DNA of 64,000 nucleotides, taken from Perkinsela sp. pyNocScin1. Lineage: Eukaryota > Euglenozoa > Kinetoplastea > Prokinetoplastida > Perkinselidae. The stretch covers positions 868,001-932,000 of the forward strand of contig CAXHTR010000005.1 in NCBI GenBank assembly GCA_964019655.1, written 5' to 3'. Positions 27,842-37,012 of this stretch are shown piece by piece. The position numbers and the translations under genes are program-made. The notes below the pieces were generated by a model that was given only the letters and a program-made list of their open reading frames with translations, did not search any database and was not told where the DNA came from. The number at the start of each line of letters is the position of its first letter. The first letter of the stretch is position 1.

Positions 27842-28618
27842 ATGAGCGTAACGGGATTCTATCCTGGTCGTGAGGGGCTTATTTTCGTTTCCAAAACAGA
27901 AGATGTGCCATTCGTCACGTGCAATGTGGAAGTTCAAAGAATGCTAACTGAAGTTCGCAGCGAAGCATATGAGATAGTGTTCACTGATATCCGGAATGAG
28001 TCGTCTCGCAAAGAAGACATTGAAGAACATATGGAAAAGGCCAAAGCGGCCGTTTTTGAGGTGGACGACTTCAGGCCGTGTCACTGCGAAGTAAAGGGAA
28101 TGTTTCCGTATATTTTGACACGAAAGGAGCGGCTCTCGACGAATGTGGGTTTCATGCTCAAAATATTTGTCCGAGCGTTTATGGAAGGCCAGCGACAAAA
28201 CGAGATTCGAGTTATTTGTAGAGCACTCCCTTTCACCACGTGCTGTGCATCGAACGTGCGAAAGATAATATATCAGATTCCGACACTATTGAAGCGCACG
28301 ATAGAGGTTTTGGCAGCAGAAAAGCAAAAGCCCCTACAAAATGTTCCATGCGTTTTGAATATTGATATCCGATGCAATAACGAAATATTGGAGCGCAAGA
28401 GTGAGATCGAGGCTGCTTTTATGACCGAATTTCAAAAACATTCGGACAAACTCACTTATAAAAGTGATCTTGAAGAGCTGATTCGAAACTTGCACAACTT
28501 CAAGGATTTGCCAACTATTGTCTTTCACATCACTGTGCTTGGTGGGCAAGCGTACCTCGGGGCCATCGTCGACGCAGACAAGTGCTGTGGCCATGCGCTT
28601 GAGAGCTATGTGCCATGA
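27842..28618 (+). CDS. Family C protein, dispersed divergent copy 7
   Basis: The frame is open from an ATG at 27647, but the first 65 codons have no family match and are AT-rich. M-S-V-T-G-F-Y-P-G-R-E-G-L-I-F-V aligns with F-E-S-G-R-E-G-L-I of copy 1, so I start here. Retained blocks: L-P-F-T-T-C-C-A-S-N-V (for I-I-P-F-x-x-T-C), V-L-N-I-D-I-R-C-N-N, and the end I-V-F-H-I-T-V-L-G-G-Q-A-Y-L-G. The Y-N-G-F block is lost. It lies among secreted LRR genes, about 15 kb from the main array. Confidence 0.78.
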   Translation: MSVTGFYPGREGLIFVSKTEDVPFVTCNVEVQRMLTEVRSEAYEIVFTDIRNESSRKEDIEEHMEKAKAAVFEVDDFRPCHCEVKGMFPYILTRKERLSTNVGFMLKIFVRAFMEGQRQNEIRVICRALPFTTCCASNVRKIIYQIPTLLKRTIEVLAAEKQKPLQNVPCVLNIDIRCNNEILERKSEIEAAFMTEFQKHSDKLTYKSDLEELIRNLHNFKDLPTIVFHITVLGGQAYLGAIVDADKCCGHALESYVP

Positions 28619-29029
28619 AGCACATTTGATGCTTATCATAGAGTGTGGCGTATTGGCTGGTAAAGTGCTTCTGAGGGACATTTATGCGGGCACTTCAATT
28701 TGATTCTACTCGCAAGGCTTATTAACAGAGAGTTATTCTGTGTTCGACACTATTTTTGTTCGAATCCGTGCATGAAATTATCTAAGAGACCTTTTTAGTA
28801 AACAGTTAGATCCTTTCTACAGTACGATCAATCTACGGTTGCATACCATTCATGAAAAGTGCTTAACCTTAACGAGCAATGAGACAAAAATTGACATTTT
28901 CATTGCTTACTCGGAAATAAAGATACACTCTCGGAACATTCTACACTCTCAGGCTCTCAGGAGTAGATACCTATGTACCTTAACGAGGACAAATATCTCC
29001 GTCATTCGATAAAATTTTCTCCTCTTACA
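28619..29029. other. Intergenic region
   Basis: AT-rich. An in-frame ATG at 28973 extends the next gene by 19 codons but adds no leader-like sequence. The final 20 bases before 29030 are pyrimidine-rich. Confidence 0.4.
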
Positions 29030-29788
29030 ATGAATTTCATCATCAGCGGACTCATGCTTATGAGGTTCGTTCACGCTGCAGATGACGCAATAGACTCAAT
29101 AGACCATAAAGCTGTCCAGTACCAGTACATGTGCACAAACAATTTTCTATGTGATAATCGATCAAATAAAGAGCCGATTCCTTCCCGAAATGCAAAGCAT
29201 CGCAACTTTCCGGACATATGCTCTTTCAAGGGCACAGCGTGCAAGAGAGGCCTTTGCACAGCGATATCTTGGAAGCGATCGCCAGAGGTTGTCCTCAAAA
29301 ATCTCGACTGGTTGCCACCGACCATCGAGAAAATGAGTATGGATCTTCAAGAAGTTCAAATCGGACTTCACGCCAAGAATCTCCCACGCAGGCTGCAGTA
29401 TTTTCGCGCGTTCGACTGCAGTTTGACTGACACGATTGACATCGAGGGGCTCCCTCGAAACATCGTGGAATTCCACGTGCGGAAGAACTTTATCGGTGGA
29501 AGTGTTTCCCTTCTCCGTATGCCGGTGAAGCTTCGTGTTCTCGACCTTGCGATGAACATGATAGAAAAGGTCACATATGACAACGCTCTTTTGAGCGAAG
29601 CGCTCCAAGAGGTGCATGTATACAGGTCTGGCGGTGGCACTGCGAGCAAGCGTCTCGGCAAGCAGAAGTTCCAGGACCCTCGTATTAAGCTTAAACAGGT
29701 AAAGAAACCGAGCATCGTGTGGGCACAGCATCTTCACACGCGTTTAAACAGGGCACCAGTAGAAAGGGTTCGAAGTAACAGTGTGTAA
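29030..29788 (+). CDS. Secreted short LRR protein, family B
   Basis: The start at M-N-F-I-I-S-G-L-M-L-M-R-F-V-H-A gives a standard cleavable leader. The cap is C-S-F-K-G-T-A-C-K-R-G-L, with Phe in place of Trp. Repeats include L-P-P-T-I-E-K-M, L-P-R-R-L-Q-Y-F and L-P-R-N-I-V-E-F, and a leucine run R-M-P-V-K-L-R-V-L. The tail has D-P-R-I-K-L followed by a strongly basic end, aligning it with the 18758/25632 subgroup though the L-D-G element is lost. Confidence 0.82.
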   Translation: MNFIISGLMLMRFVHAADDAIDSIDHKAVQYQYMCTNNFLCDNRSNKEPIPSRNAKHRNFPDICSFKGTACKRGLCTAISWKRSPEVVLKNLDWLPPTIEKMSMDLQEVQIGLHAKNLPRRLQYFRAFDCSLTDTIDIEGLPRNIVEFHVRKNFIGGSVSLLRMPVKLRVLDLAMNMIEKVTYDNALLSEALQEVHVYRSGGGTASKRLGKQKFQDPRIKLKQVKKPSIVWAQHLHTRLNRAPVERVRSNSV

Positions 29789-29935
29789 GTGAGGGTGAAG
29801 AGTGCACTCGGGTAACAAAGACAATGAAATGAAAACGAAACTGAAAAAAAAAAAGCATCAGGGGCAACTGAAAGTAAAGATTGCGTCAAAACAGTAAATA
29901 TTCGGAACTTTTCAAGAATTTTTCACTACTTTAAA

Positions 29936-30841
29936 ATGAACAGTGTACTTTTCGCTTTGACAGCGGATGACGTCCTCGGGCGCTTCAACAAGCTCTGCAT
30001 CTCACAGCAGTCCCTTATGGAGATGTTTGTGCAGGACATCGACGATGTTAGCATTGCCAAAGATGCTGACGGTTCATTCATCGACATCGAAAAATGGTCC
30101 ATCGTCAAGCTTGATGCGAAGGGCGATGTGGTCACGATCAATATGGACATTGAAGACATCGATATGGGTGGTCTTTTTGATAGTGATGATTATGACCGCT
30201 CAATCACGACGAGCTGCTTCATCGAGGGTGGGACTATCGATTTCCAGTATGTCCCACCAACAGTGAAGACTATAAACATTGAAGATATGGATATGGAGGG
30301 GAGCTTGGAGACTTCGTGCCTGCCAAGTTGCCTCGAGACGCTGAATGTCTACAGCAACAAGTTTAAAGGCTCGTTCGACATCGCAAGCCTGCCAAAAGAT
30401 GTCATCAGTATCATCATCAGTGCCAATGCACTCAGCGGTAGTCTATCGATGGTGTGCCTCCCACCAAAAATCACGACGCTGAACGCATGGGGGAATAAAT
30501 TTTCGGGGGCTGTGAACTTGATCGCACTGCCGCCCAACCTCGAGATCCTCAATCTCTCCGAGAACAAGCTCGAAGGCCTTCTCGAGCTCCGAAACGTCCC
30601 ACCTGCCCTGCAATACGTCGAGTTGCAGGGAAACAAATTCGATGAGGAAAAGGTCATCCTCGACGCAAAGCACACGATGGGCCGGTTTAAGGTGGATCGC
30701 TCCTACATGGGAAAGGTTTTCGATGCGAGTGGCAACGAAAGCACGCAGAAGGGCATTGAGTTTCCGGAAGAGCTGTGCAGTGAAGAAAGCAGCGGTTTGA
30801 GCTTTGGCCTCGGGTTCGATGATTGTGACTCAGATTACTGA
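29936..30841 (+). CDS. Secreted LRR protein, family A, acidic-tail subgroup
   Basis: The leader M-N-S-V-L-F-A-L-T-A-D-D-V-L-G-R-F is followed by Q-Q-S-L-M-E-M-F. An Asp-rich cap insertion (D-I-E-D-I-D-M-G-G) carries no cysteines. Six repeats follow, the last reading V-P-P-A-L-Q-Y-V-E-L-Q-G-N-K-F. The C-terminal module is D-A-K-H-T-M then F-K-V-D-R-S-Y-M-G-K-V-F-D-A-S-G, with an acidic Ser-rich end. This module and the Q-Q-S-L-M-E start are shared with the 52471 and 55119 genes, so the three form one subgroup. Confidence 0.87.
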   Translation: MNSVLFALTADDVLGRFNKLCISQQSLMEMFVQDIDDVSIAKDADGSFIDIEKWSIVKLDAKGDVVTINMDIEDIDMGGLFDSDDYDRSITTSCFIEGGTIDFQYVPPTVKTINIEDMDMEGSLETSCLPSCLETLNVYSNKFKGSFDIASLPKDVISIIISANALSGSLSMVCLPPKITTLNAWGNKFSGAVNLIALPPNLEILNLSENKLEGLLELRNVPPALQYVELQGNKFDEEKVILDAKHTMGRFKVDRSYMGKVFDASGNESTQKGIEFPEELCSEESSGLSFGLGFDDCDSDY

Positions 30842-31255
30842 GAGAAGGCAGCAGGCGCGCGAATGAATAAATTTAGGAACATATATACGAACAATGCATA
30901 GAGCTTTGATGTTCTTCGAATCACCCACTCTTCATGGGATTTTTTACCTATTCGCTTCATTCTTTTACGCTTACGCATGGTCAACACTGTATCTTCATTT
31001 TTCATCCTCTGGTATGATGAAACGGAAATCGGCATCAACATGTTCTGACTCGATGATCATGAAGGTCCTAAAATAGCATCTTACATGATGGCGATATAGT
31101 TTTTATAAAGCGAGCAATAGGAGCAACTGAAGTGGTATGAAGTATTGTAAAATCTGCGAATATTTTAAGCTTAACGAAAGTGAAATTTTAACACATGAAT
31201 AGATTTCGCTTATCCTTCAGTGTAATTTCTCTTTTTCTCAGATAGACTTAACTGC
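30842..31255. other. Intergenic region
   Basis: A 60-codon frame at 30894 is aromatic-rich but has no family match and I do not call it. The region ends in a strong pyrimidine tract and AG. Confidence 0.4.
31226..31241 (+). promoter_or_regulatory. Candidate trans-splice acceptor before the 31256 gene
   Basis: TTTCTCTTTTTCTCAG, 14 bases before the ATG, is the best polypyrimidine-AG signal in the window. No downstream cis exon boundary is needed, because the gene is a single frame. Confidence 0.5.
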
Positions 31256-32215
31256 ATGCTATCCACCTTAACATTCCTGATCCAATCAGTTGACCCTGCA
31301 CTCGGCCTCGTGTCACAAGCAAGCCTTTCTGACCAGCAGATGATGGAGCTACTCGTCGAACACCTTCACAAAGACAGTAAAAAGCCCTTATTCGACGCAA
31401 GTGGAGATTTCTTAGACTTCAAGGACTGGGGCAAAGTAATGTACACAGCTTATGGACAGAACGTGAGCCTCATGCTTCGATCACTGCAAGGGACGCTTTC
31501 CATGCATTTCATTCCACGAGATATTACAAACTTTCAGCTGAGAAACTGCAAGTGCGCTGGCAAGCTTCAAACCGAAACACTCCCACGATCGTTGATATCT
31601 CTGAACATTGAGCAAAACGAATTTGACGGCAGCGTAGATTTGGCAGGACTTCCAGAAACATTGAAAGCTCTGAACATCAGTCGAAATAATTTTCAGGGCA
31701 CACTTTTGCTAAGTCAACTTCCAGCAGACATGGAATATTTCAACGTGACTTCCAACGAGTTTCACGGGTCGCTGGACTTTTCAAATTTGCCGAAGACCCT
31801 TCTTGAGATACATGCAGCGGAGAACGCTTTCGGGGGTAGCGTAGATCTTCGGAACCTCCCAGAGGAGCTCATGTACCTGCGTCTCAACGACAATCATCTG
31901 TCGGGGACCGTTTGCCTCGAGCATCTCTCGCCAGACCTGCTGGAATTACACTTGCAAAACAATTTTTTTCTAGGTGCGTTGAACTTTGGAATACTGCCGA
32001 GCAGAATCGGATACATTGGCCTGTCGGGCAACGAGTTTGAGGGAAGTTTTGCTATTCCGAGAGCGTTGCCGTACATTGACGCCATTGACGTTTCGGATAA
32101 TCATCTCCAAGGAACAGTGATAATACACTCAAGTCTACGACAGCTCGTCAATTTCGGCGGGAATGGCATTACTGCAGTTGTGGACGAGAAAGGTCGGGCG
32201 GAGGTGATCAGTTGA
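31256..32215 (+). CDS. Secreted LRR protein, family A, nine repeats
   Basis: The leader M-L-S-T-L-T-F-L-I-Q-S-V is followed by D-P-A-L-G-L-V (Gly-Leu replaces Gly-Arg) and Q-Q-M-M-E-L-L. The cap is reduced to W-G-K-V. Nine regular repeats follow with positions N-E-F-D-G, N-N-F-Q-G, N-E-F-H-G, N-A-F-G-G, N-H-L-S-G, N-F-F-L-G, N-E-F-E-G and N-H-L-Q-G. The canonical C-terminal cap N-G-I-T-A-V-V-D-E-K-G closes the protein. Confidence 0.88.
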   Translation: MLSTLTFLIQSVDPALGLVSQASLSDQQMMELLVEHLHKDSKKPLFDASGDFLDFKDWGKVMYTAYGQNVSLMLRSLQGTLSMHFIPRDITNFQLRNCKCAGKLQTETLPRSLISLNIEQNEFDGSVDLAGLPETLKALNISRNNFQGTLLLSQLPADMEYFNVTSNEFHGSLDFSNLPKTLLEIHAAENAFGGSVDLRNLPEELMYLRLNDNHLSGTVCLEHLSPDLLELHLQNNFFLGALNFGILPSRIGYIGLSGNEFEGSFAIPRALPYIDAIDVSDNHLQGTVIIHSSLRQLVNFGGNGITAVVDEKGRAEVIS

Positions 32216-32518
32216 GATGAAAGGAAAAACTTTTAGGCAATACGAATGTAAATGTGAATTTTCTACTTAAAGCTTTAGAAGGGAAGCGTATTGTTCCAGA
32301 TCATTTTGTTAGTCGAAATGATCAATGGACACTTTAAAACACCAACTTTAAAAAAAGAACTTCCTAAAAAAAGGAAGTGGCTCAAATTATGAAGCAATGG
32401 GCCCTGATTCATTCTTGAATTCATCGGTGTATTCAAACGAGTACGCAAAGTCTAGTATTATTATTCTTCAATGTCTTCTTCTTCTTCTTTTTGTATATTC
32501 TCCACGTGTAAAATTCGA
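32216..32518. other. Intergenic region ending in a (TCT)n pyrimidine tract
   Basis: The stretch from 32474 is an almost pure pyrimidine run of TCT units. It overlaps an upstream in-frame ATG (32471), which argues that the mature mRNA starts downstream and that the gene begins at 32519. Confidence 0.5.
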
Positions 32519-33301
32519 ATGCTTCAAACCATCAGCTTAATTTTTCTCTGCACTGAAAAGCAAAGCCCACAACTGCCGCAAACGGCCAAACATACAGCTT
32601 ACCAGCGTAAACTTATGCACAGTGTCATCCGAGAGCACACTGGCCAGTACGAACACATCATGCGCTACTTTTGCCCCGAAAAGTACCAGAAGCGCGACGT
32701 CTGCTACTGGAGCGGCGTGCGATGCACTGACGGGCGTGTGACAACCTTTGTCTGCATCTCACCGCTGAATCTCCAGTGGACGCTCGACGTCGACTACCTA
32801 CCACCGAGCCTGCGATACCTGCACTTTTCAAGCATTCAATCTTTCCCATATGCGTGCGATGTACTGCCCCGGGACTTGCGATATTTTTTCATGCTCTCAT
32901 GCTCTGTGCTATCCAGACCCCTCGAAGAGAAGCCGTTTGACTTTCGGAGACTCCCTGAGAATATCGAAGAGTTCCACAACCTATTCAGTTGGATGACCGG
33001 CACAGTGATCATCGACAAGCTACCGCGAAGTCTCCGAATTCTCAATTTACAGAGCAAAGAATTGGAGGAAGCGTATATTGGTGCAGCTGCGCTTCCCACT
33101 GGACTGCGAAAGATAGTCATTCAGAACGGGCCCGGCTCATGGAGTGCGCAGAGCGTGACTGTCGTCGCGGAGGAAGGCAGTGCGATGCAAAGTGTCGTGC
33201 AAACTGGCATCGAAATCGATTTTTTTGATTCGCTGTACTTTCTGAAAATGGGCTCGATGGTAGAGGCTTTGGAATTCGTAACTCGCAACTTCGAAATTTG
33301 A
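32519..33301 (+). CDS. Secreted short LRR protein, family B (S-W-x-x-G-T subgroup)
   Basis: The leader is M-L-Q-T-I-S-L-I-F-L-C. The cap V-C-Y-W-S-G-V-R-C-T-D-G-R-V-T-T-F-V is well kept. After D-Y-L-P-P-S-L-R-Y and a hydrophobic loop comes P-F-D-F-R-R-L-P-E-N-I-E-E-F-H, then S-W-M-T-G-T-V-I-I-D and L-P-R-S-L-R-I-L. A C-terminal domain without the V-D-x-R-I signature has an aromatic F-F-D-S-L-Y-F element. It is clearly a tandem duplicate of the next gene. Confidence 0.85.
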   Translation: MLQTISLIFLCTEKQSPQLPQTAKHTAYQRKLMHSVIREHTGQYEHIMRYFCPEKYQKRDVCYWSGVRCTDGRVTTFVCISPLNLQWTLDVDYLPPSLRYLHFSSIQSFPYACDVLPRDLRYFFMLSCSVLSRPLEEKPFDFRRLPENIEEFHNLFSWMTGTVIIDKLPRSLRILNLQSKELEEAYIGAAALPTGLRKIVIQNGPGSWSAQSVTVVAEEGSAMQSVVQTGIEIDFFDSLYFLKMGSMVEALEFVTRNFEI

Positions 33302-33449
33302 GGAAGCGAATGCATTCTTTTGAATTTCTCAGAATAGTAACTTTGAAGTTAATAAGTACATAGAAAACGTAAAACAATGTGTTCAAGTGCTTATGTACTC
33401 ATTTGAGTAAACAAATCGAATTTTTTATATCGCAATTATTTTGATTCAC

Positions 33450-34178
33450 ATGCTTCACTTCGCTCTTTGTCTCAGCGCAGCCGATTCGATTCTCGAGAAC
33501 AGCGATCGAACGCGATGGCAATACACGTGCATGCTGCGTGCAGTATCACTGAGCCAACAGGATGTTATCAGGCTAAGAAATGAGCGACTGCGAGATGTCT
33601 GTCGATGGAATGGGGTGCAATGCACGAGCGGGCTCGTGACGACTTTTGTTGCCGGATCCTCTGCGTACCATCACTGGGAGATATTCATGATGTGGCTGCC
33701 GCAGACCATCCAGCACCTCCAGATTGTTGCTGCAGATATCAGTGCGCCGCTGGAAAGTGATACTTTGCCAAGGGACCTAAAATACCTCTTCATGCAGCGT
33801 TGCGACCCGATGCGCACAGCCCTGAATGAAAATCCATTCGATTTTCGGCGGCTGCCGCAGCGCCTAGAAGAGTTCCACCTCGTCAGCAGCTGGATCACAG
33901 GGACCATTGTTCTCGATGAGCTCCCACGAACCATGCGAATTCTTCAGCTGATGAGCTCCGATCTGCAGGAAATCATTTGTGGCGATTCGATCACACCCGA
34001 ACACCTGGACAAAATCATAATTCAAAGTGGGACATTCTGGAGTGCTTCGATAGTATCTGGTGACAGCAGTCCTATTCGAGGGCTCCTGACGTGGAAAGCG
34101 GCGCTCAGCTTCGAGGAGTCGGCGTACTACGGAAAGCTCGAGGCATCGCCAAAGCTTGACAAATCGCAATGGATTTGA
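33450..34178 (+). CDS. Secreted short LRR protein, family B (S-W-x-x-G-T subgroup)
   Basis: Starts at M-L-H-F-A-L-C-L-S-A-A-D; the frame upstream has only TTG. The cap is C-R-W-N-G-V-Q-C-T-S-G-L-V-T-T-F-V. The blocks N-P-F-D-F-R-R-L-P-Q-R-L-E-E-F-H and S-W-I-T-G-T-I-V-L-D-E-L-P-R match the 32519 gene position for position, and both end with an aromatic-acidic segment (F-E-E-S-A-Y-Y here). Cap and repeat signatures are intact, so it is probably expressed. It sits directly upstream of the housekeeping HemK gene. Confidence 0.85.
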   Translation: MLHFALCLSAADSILENSDRTRWQYTCMLRAVSLSQQDVIRLRNERLRDVCRWNGVQCTSGLVTTFVAGSSAYHHWEIFMMWLPQTIQHLQIVAADISAPLESDTLPRDLKYLFMQRCDPMRTALNENPFDFRRLPQRLEEFHLVSSWITGTIVLDELPRTMRILQLMSSDLQEIICGDSITPEHLDKIIIQSGTFWSASIVSGDSSPIRGLLTWKAALSFEESAYYGKLEASPKLDKSQWI

Positions 34179-34356
34179 ATGGAATTACTACTTGCAGTTA
34201 TGTGACTCTTGTGGTGAAAAGGGAGAGTACAAATCTATCAAAAGAGATCTCTTCAAAGTGCTGTAGAGTTGAGATCCAATGTGAAATGTTTGATGAGTCA
34301 TTTGCGCTGAAAAACGAAAAAGTTATTTGTTTCCATAAAATTTTTTACGTTAAGAT

Positions 34357-35376
34357 ATGAGATGCATGCTTCGTCTTGGCCGAGCCAACCATATGTATCG
34401 GAGAACTTGCAGCATTCTCAAGCTTAAGCGTTTTTACTCGACTGGGTCGAATCATCAAGATAGCCCATGCAAGACTCAGCACCAAAAATCTATTGATTCG
34501 ATCTACGCGCAGTTCTACTCTACCATTGAGCCAAAGGATTATGCAAGAGCCATGGCAGCCGCAGAAGTCGGTTGGATGGCCGACTGGGCGAAAGAGAAGT
34601 CGAAAGGCAATTCGAAAAAAGAGGCTGCTTTTCTGAAAAAGGCTTTGCATCGTCGCGTGCGAGAACATGAGCCAATACAGTACATTTTGGGGTCGCAGCC
34701 GTTCAACGGCCTCGACATTTCGTGTAAAGCGCCGATTTTTGTCCCGAGGCCTGAGACTGAGCTCTGGTCAGGTTTGATTATCGAAAAGGCGCAACTCAGT
34801 CAACAAAGTCTTCGCATACTGGACCTCTGCACCGGGACTGGGTGCATTGGCCTCTCCTTTGCGAAGGCGAACCCCAAGTGGTCAGTGTGGTGCGTTGACC
34901 TCGACGCACGGGCATGTCGGCTCGTGGCGAAAAACGCTCAAGCAAATGGAATCACAAATGCAACGATACTTCGTGGCAATCTCTTTGATGGGCTGCACCA
35001 AAAAGGACAAACAGAAAACTTTGAGAATTTCTTCGACATCATTGTGTCCAATCCGCCGTACATCTGGCCAGAGGAGTACAAGCAGCTGCCCAAGACTGTT
35101 CGAAAGTTTGAGACAGCACTGAGCTTAATCGGCAGCAAGCGCGCCGAGGGCAAGAACAGCCGCCCAATTGACTGCATTGAATACTACAAGGAGATCATCG
35201 CGAAAGCACCGCTCTATCTCCGAAGAGCAGAAAATGCGCCGTTCCCTTCTATCGTCATGGAGCTCGGGAGCAGATCAGCCGATATTCTGCGGCTGTTCGA
35301 TGGGAGATACGGTGCTGTGCAGATAAACAAAGACTTTGCCGGAAAAGAGCGCTATATAACAGCGAATCTCGCGTAG
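34357..35376 (+). CDS. Release-factor glutamine N5-methyltransferase, HemK/PrmC family, probably mitochondrial
   Basis: The family methylates the GGQ glutamine of class I translation release factors using S-adenosylmethionine. Visible signatures are F-V-P-R-P-E-T-E near residues 127-134, the SAM-binding loop L-D-L-C-T-G-T-G-C-I-G near 154-164, D-L-D-A near 180, and the catalytic N-P-P-Y near 231 followed by I-W-P-E-E. An N-terminal region rich in Arg and poor in acids (M-R-C-M-L-R-L-G-R then M-Y-R-R-T) suggests a mitochondrial targeting peptide. Length (339) fits HEMK1/MTQ1. It is the last gene of the first rightward block. Confidence 0.93.
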   Translation: MRCMLRLGRANHMYRRTCSILKLKRFYSTGSNHQDSPCKTQHQKSIDSIYAQFYSTIEPKDYARAMAAAEVGWMADWAKEKSKGNSKKEAAFLKKALHRRVREHEPIQYILGSQPFNGLDISCKAPIFVPRPETELWSGLIIEKAQLSQQSLRILDLCTGTGCIGLSFAKANPKWSVWCVDLDARACRLVAKNAQANGITNATILRGNLFDGLHQKGQTENFENFFDIIVSNPPYIWPEEYKQLPKTVRKFETALSLIGSKRAEGKNSRPIDCIEYYKEIIAKAPLYLRRAENAPFPSIVMELGSRSADILRLFDGRYGAVQINKDFAGKERYITANLA

Positions 35377-35869
35377 AGTGAATTTGATGAAACTTATTTC
35401 AACGAGAGAAATGTATATTCTACTTATTCTTCTGTAAAGCATTTCGAATGTGGCGCTTAGGGATGTGCATAGCATTACCTTCATGCATTGTCAAATCAAC
35501 ATTTCCGCTTCAAAACACTTTGAGATTTTTCTGCCTTGACTCGCTATACATCTCTTCGGTAAGAAATATCTTTGGTATCGATGTGCGCAATCGAAGCCTG
35601 AACACTCGAAGAAGTACTGGAACTCGCTCTTTCACTTCGCATATTACGAAAATTTCTCCACTTGGCGGCACAGACCTCCATGATGGCGTGACGGCTACAC
35701 GCACCACTGCTGAGGGGCTCAAATGAAAGGTCACCGCCCGATGGAGCAGAGCTTGAAAGCAGCGTTTTAAGAGCTTCAAAGCTTAGTGAAAAGAAAGTAT
35801 TTCCATTTCCAAGTACTTTTGCATCACCTGCAGTCGACCATTCATGCTTTATTCCACTATTTCGGCAAT
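35377..35869. other. Convergent intergenic region between opposite gene blocks
   Basis: Here the rightward HemK gene and the leftward LRR block meet tail to tail. Frames open on both strands at about 35448-35870 (a plus frame from 35448 and two overlapping minus frames of 89 and 109 codons). The sequence is more GC-balanced than other spacers, so a small or decayed gene is possible, but none has recognisable motifs. In kinetoplastids such convergent sites end transcription units. Confidence 0.4.
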
Positions 35870-36601
35870 TCACCAGTGATAGTGCGTATCATACCAGCGC
35901 GACATTTTGCGCACATTCGGAAGCTTACCGCTACGCATGACCCCGACGCGCTCGCCCCAATCGACCACCTCGCCATCAAGCGTGCTGATGTTGAACGGCG
36001 CCCAGATGCCGTCGTAGAAGAACGCGAGTTTCTCGATCGAGGGCGGCAGCTCGCCGATGTACAGATTCGTTACCGGCCAGGCGCGCAGGAGCAACAGACG
36101 CATCGTCTGTGGCAGGTGGTCGATGACGACTTTCGCAGTGACGTCTGCTAGGGAACACACGTTGTCGATGATGAGCTCCTCCATATTTTCGGGGAGCGCC
36201 CGAAGGTCTATCTCGTAATTCTTTTGCTTCTCCCGCCAGCCAAAGTTGCACTGCTCGAGGCACATGTGCCGAAGTGCTCGTGGGAGTACCCGCGACGTCC
36301 AGCCTCCGCTGAGAACCAAGTCACGCCCGTACAGAAACTTCGTTGTCGGCGGGAGCCAGTGTATAGAGAGGCAGGGGATGGAGGTGTACCCAACAAGGCG
36401 GATTGCGGTGATGGTGCCATCAGTGCACGTCACACTCGAAAGTGCACTGTGCCACTGGCAAGCGTCATCGTGATTATCGTCGAACCGAAGATTGCGGAGC
36501 GATTCGCTGTTGAGACTGCGGCGCATCATCGTGGTTTGTCTCGATGACTGTACGTTTTCGGTATCCGTAGCGAGGAGAAATGTGGTGAAAAGGTGGTGCA
36601 T
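35870..36601 (-). CDS. Secreted short LRR protein, family B, leftward
   Basis: I start at M-H-H-L-F-T-T-F-L-L-A-T-D rather than the ATG 20 codons upstream, because this gives a normal leader. The cap is C-Q-W-H-S-A-L-S-S-V-T-C-T-D-G-T-I, with four extra residues inside the cap. Repeats: W-L-P-P-T-T-K-F, L-P-R-A-L-R-H-M, L-P-E-N-M-E-E-L, L-P-Q-T-M-R-L-L, L-P-P-S-I-E-K-L. The L-D-G-E-V-V-D tail is present but lacks R-I. Codon use is noticeably more GC-rich than in neighbours. Confidence 0.83.
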   Translation of the reverse strand: MHHLFTTFLLATDTENVQSSRQTTMMRRSLNSESLRNLRFDDNHDDACQWHSALSSVTCTDGTITAIRLVGYTSIPCLSIHWLPPTTKFLYGRDLVLSGGWTSRVLPRALRHMCLEQCNFGWREKQKNYEIDLRALPENMEELIIDNVCSLADVTAKVVIDHLPQTMRLLLLRAWPVTNLYIGELPPSIEKLAFFYDGIWAPFNISTLDGEVVDWGERVGVMRSGKLPNVRKMSRWYDTHYHW

Positions 36602-37012
36602 TTCAATAGGATAGAAACGTGTCGGATAAGTAAACAGTGATCGAAAATTTGTATGTTTCAATTTCAGAGAAGAGCTTCACGGCATTTTTATATTTCTCAG
36701 GGCTAACTCACCTTGCGACCGAGAACATTCTGTTCTGCCTTGGCCAATAAGGAAGGTGTGCGGAGAGCAATTTTTCGATTAATCTTGTAAGAGCTACAAC
36801 TAAGATCGATGGACTTAAGAAATAGACGACAGAAGCGCGATGAAATTGATGAAAAAGTTCAGCTGCGACGTGCATGCTTCATTCGCCCCGAACTCAAAAG
36901 CGTACAATTTGGAAGTTTTTAGCCGTCGCCACACTTGGCAGCCTATATAACGAGCATAACAGACTTTTATGATCAAGATCGAGGGAGAGAGCGCGTCATC
37001 AACGAGAAAGTA

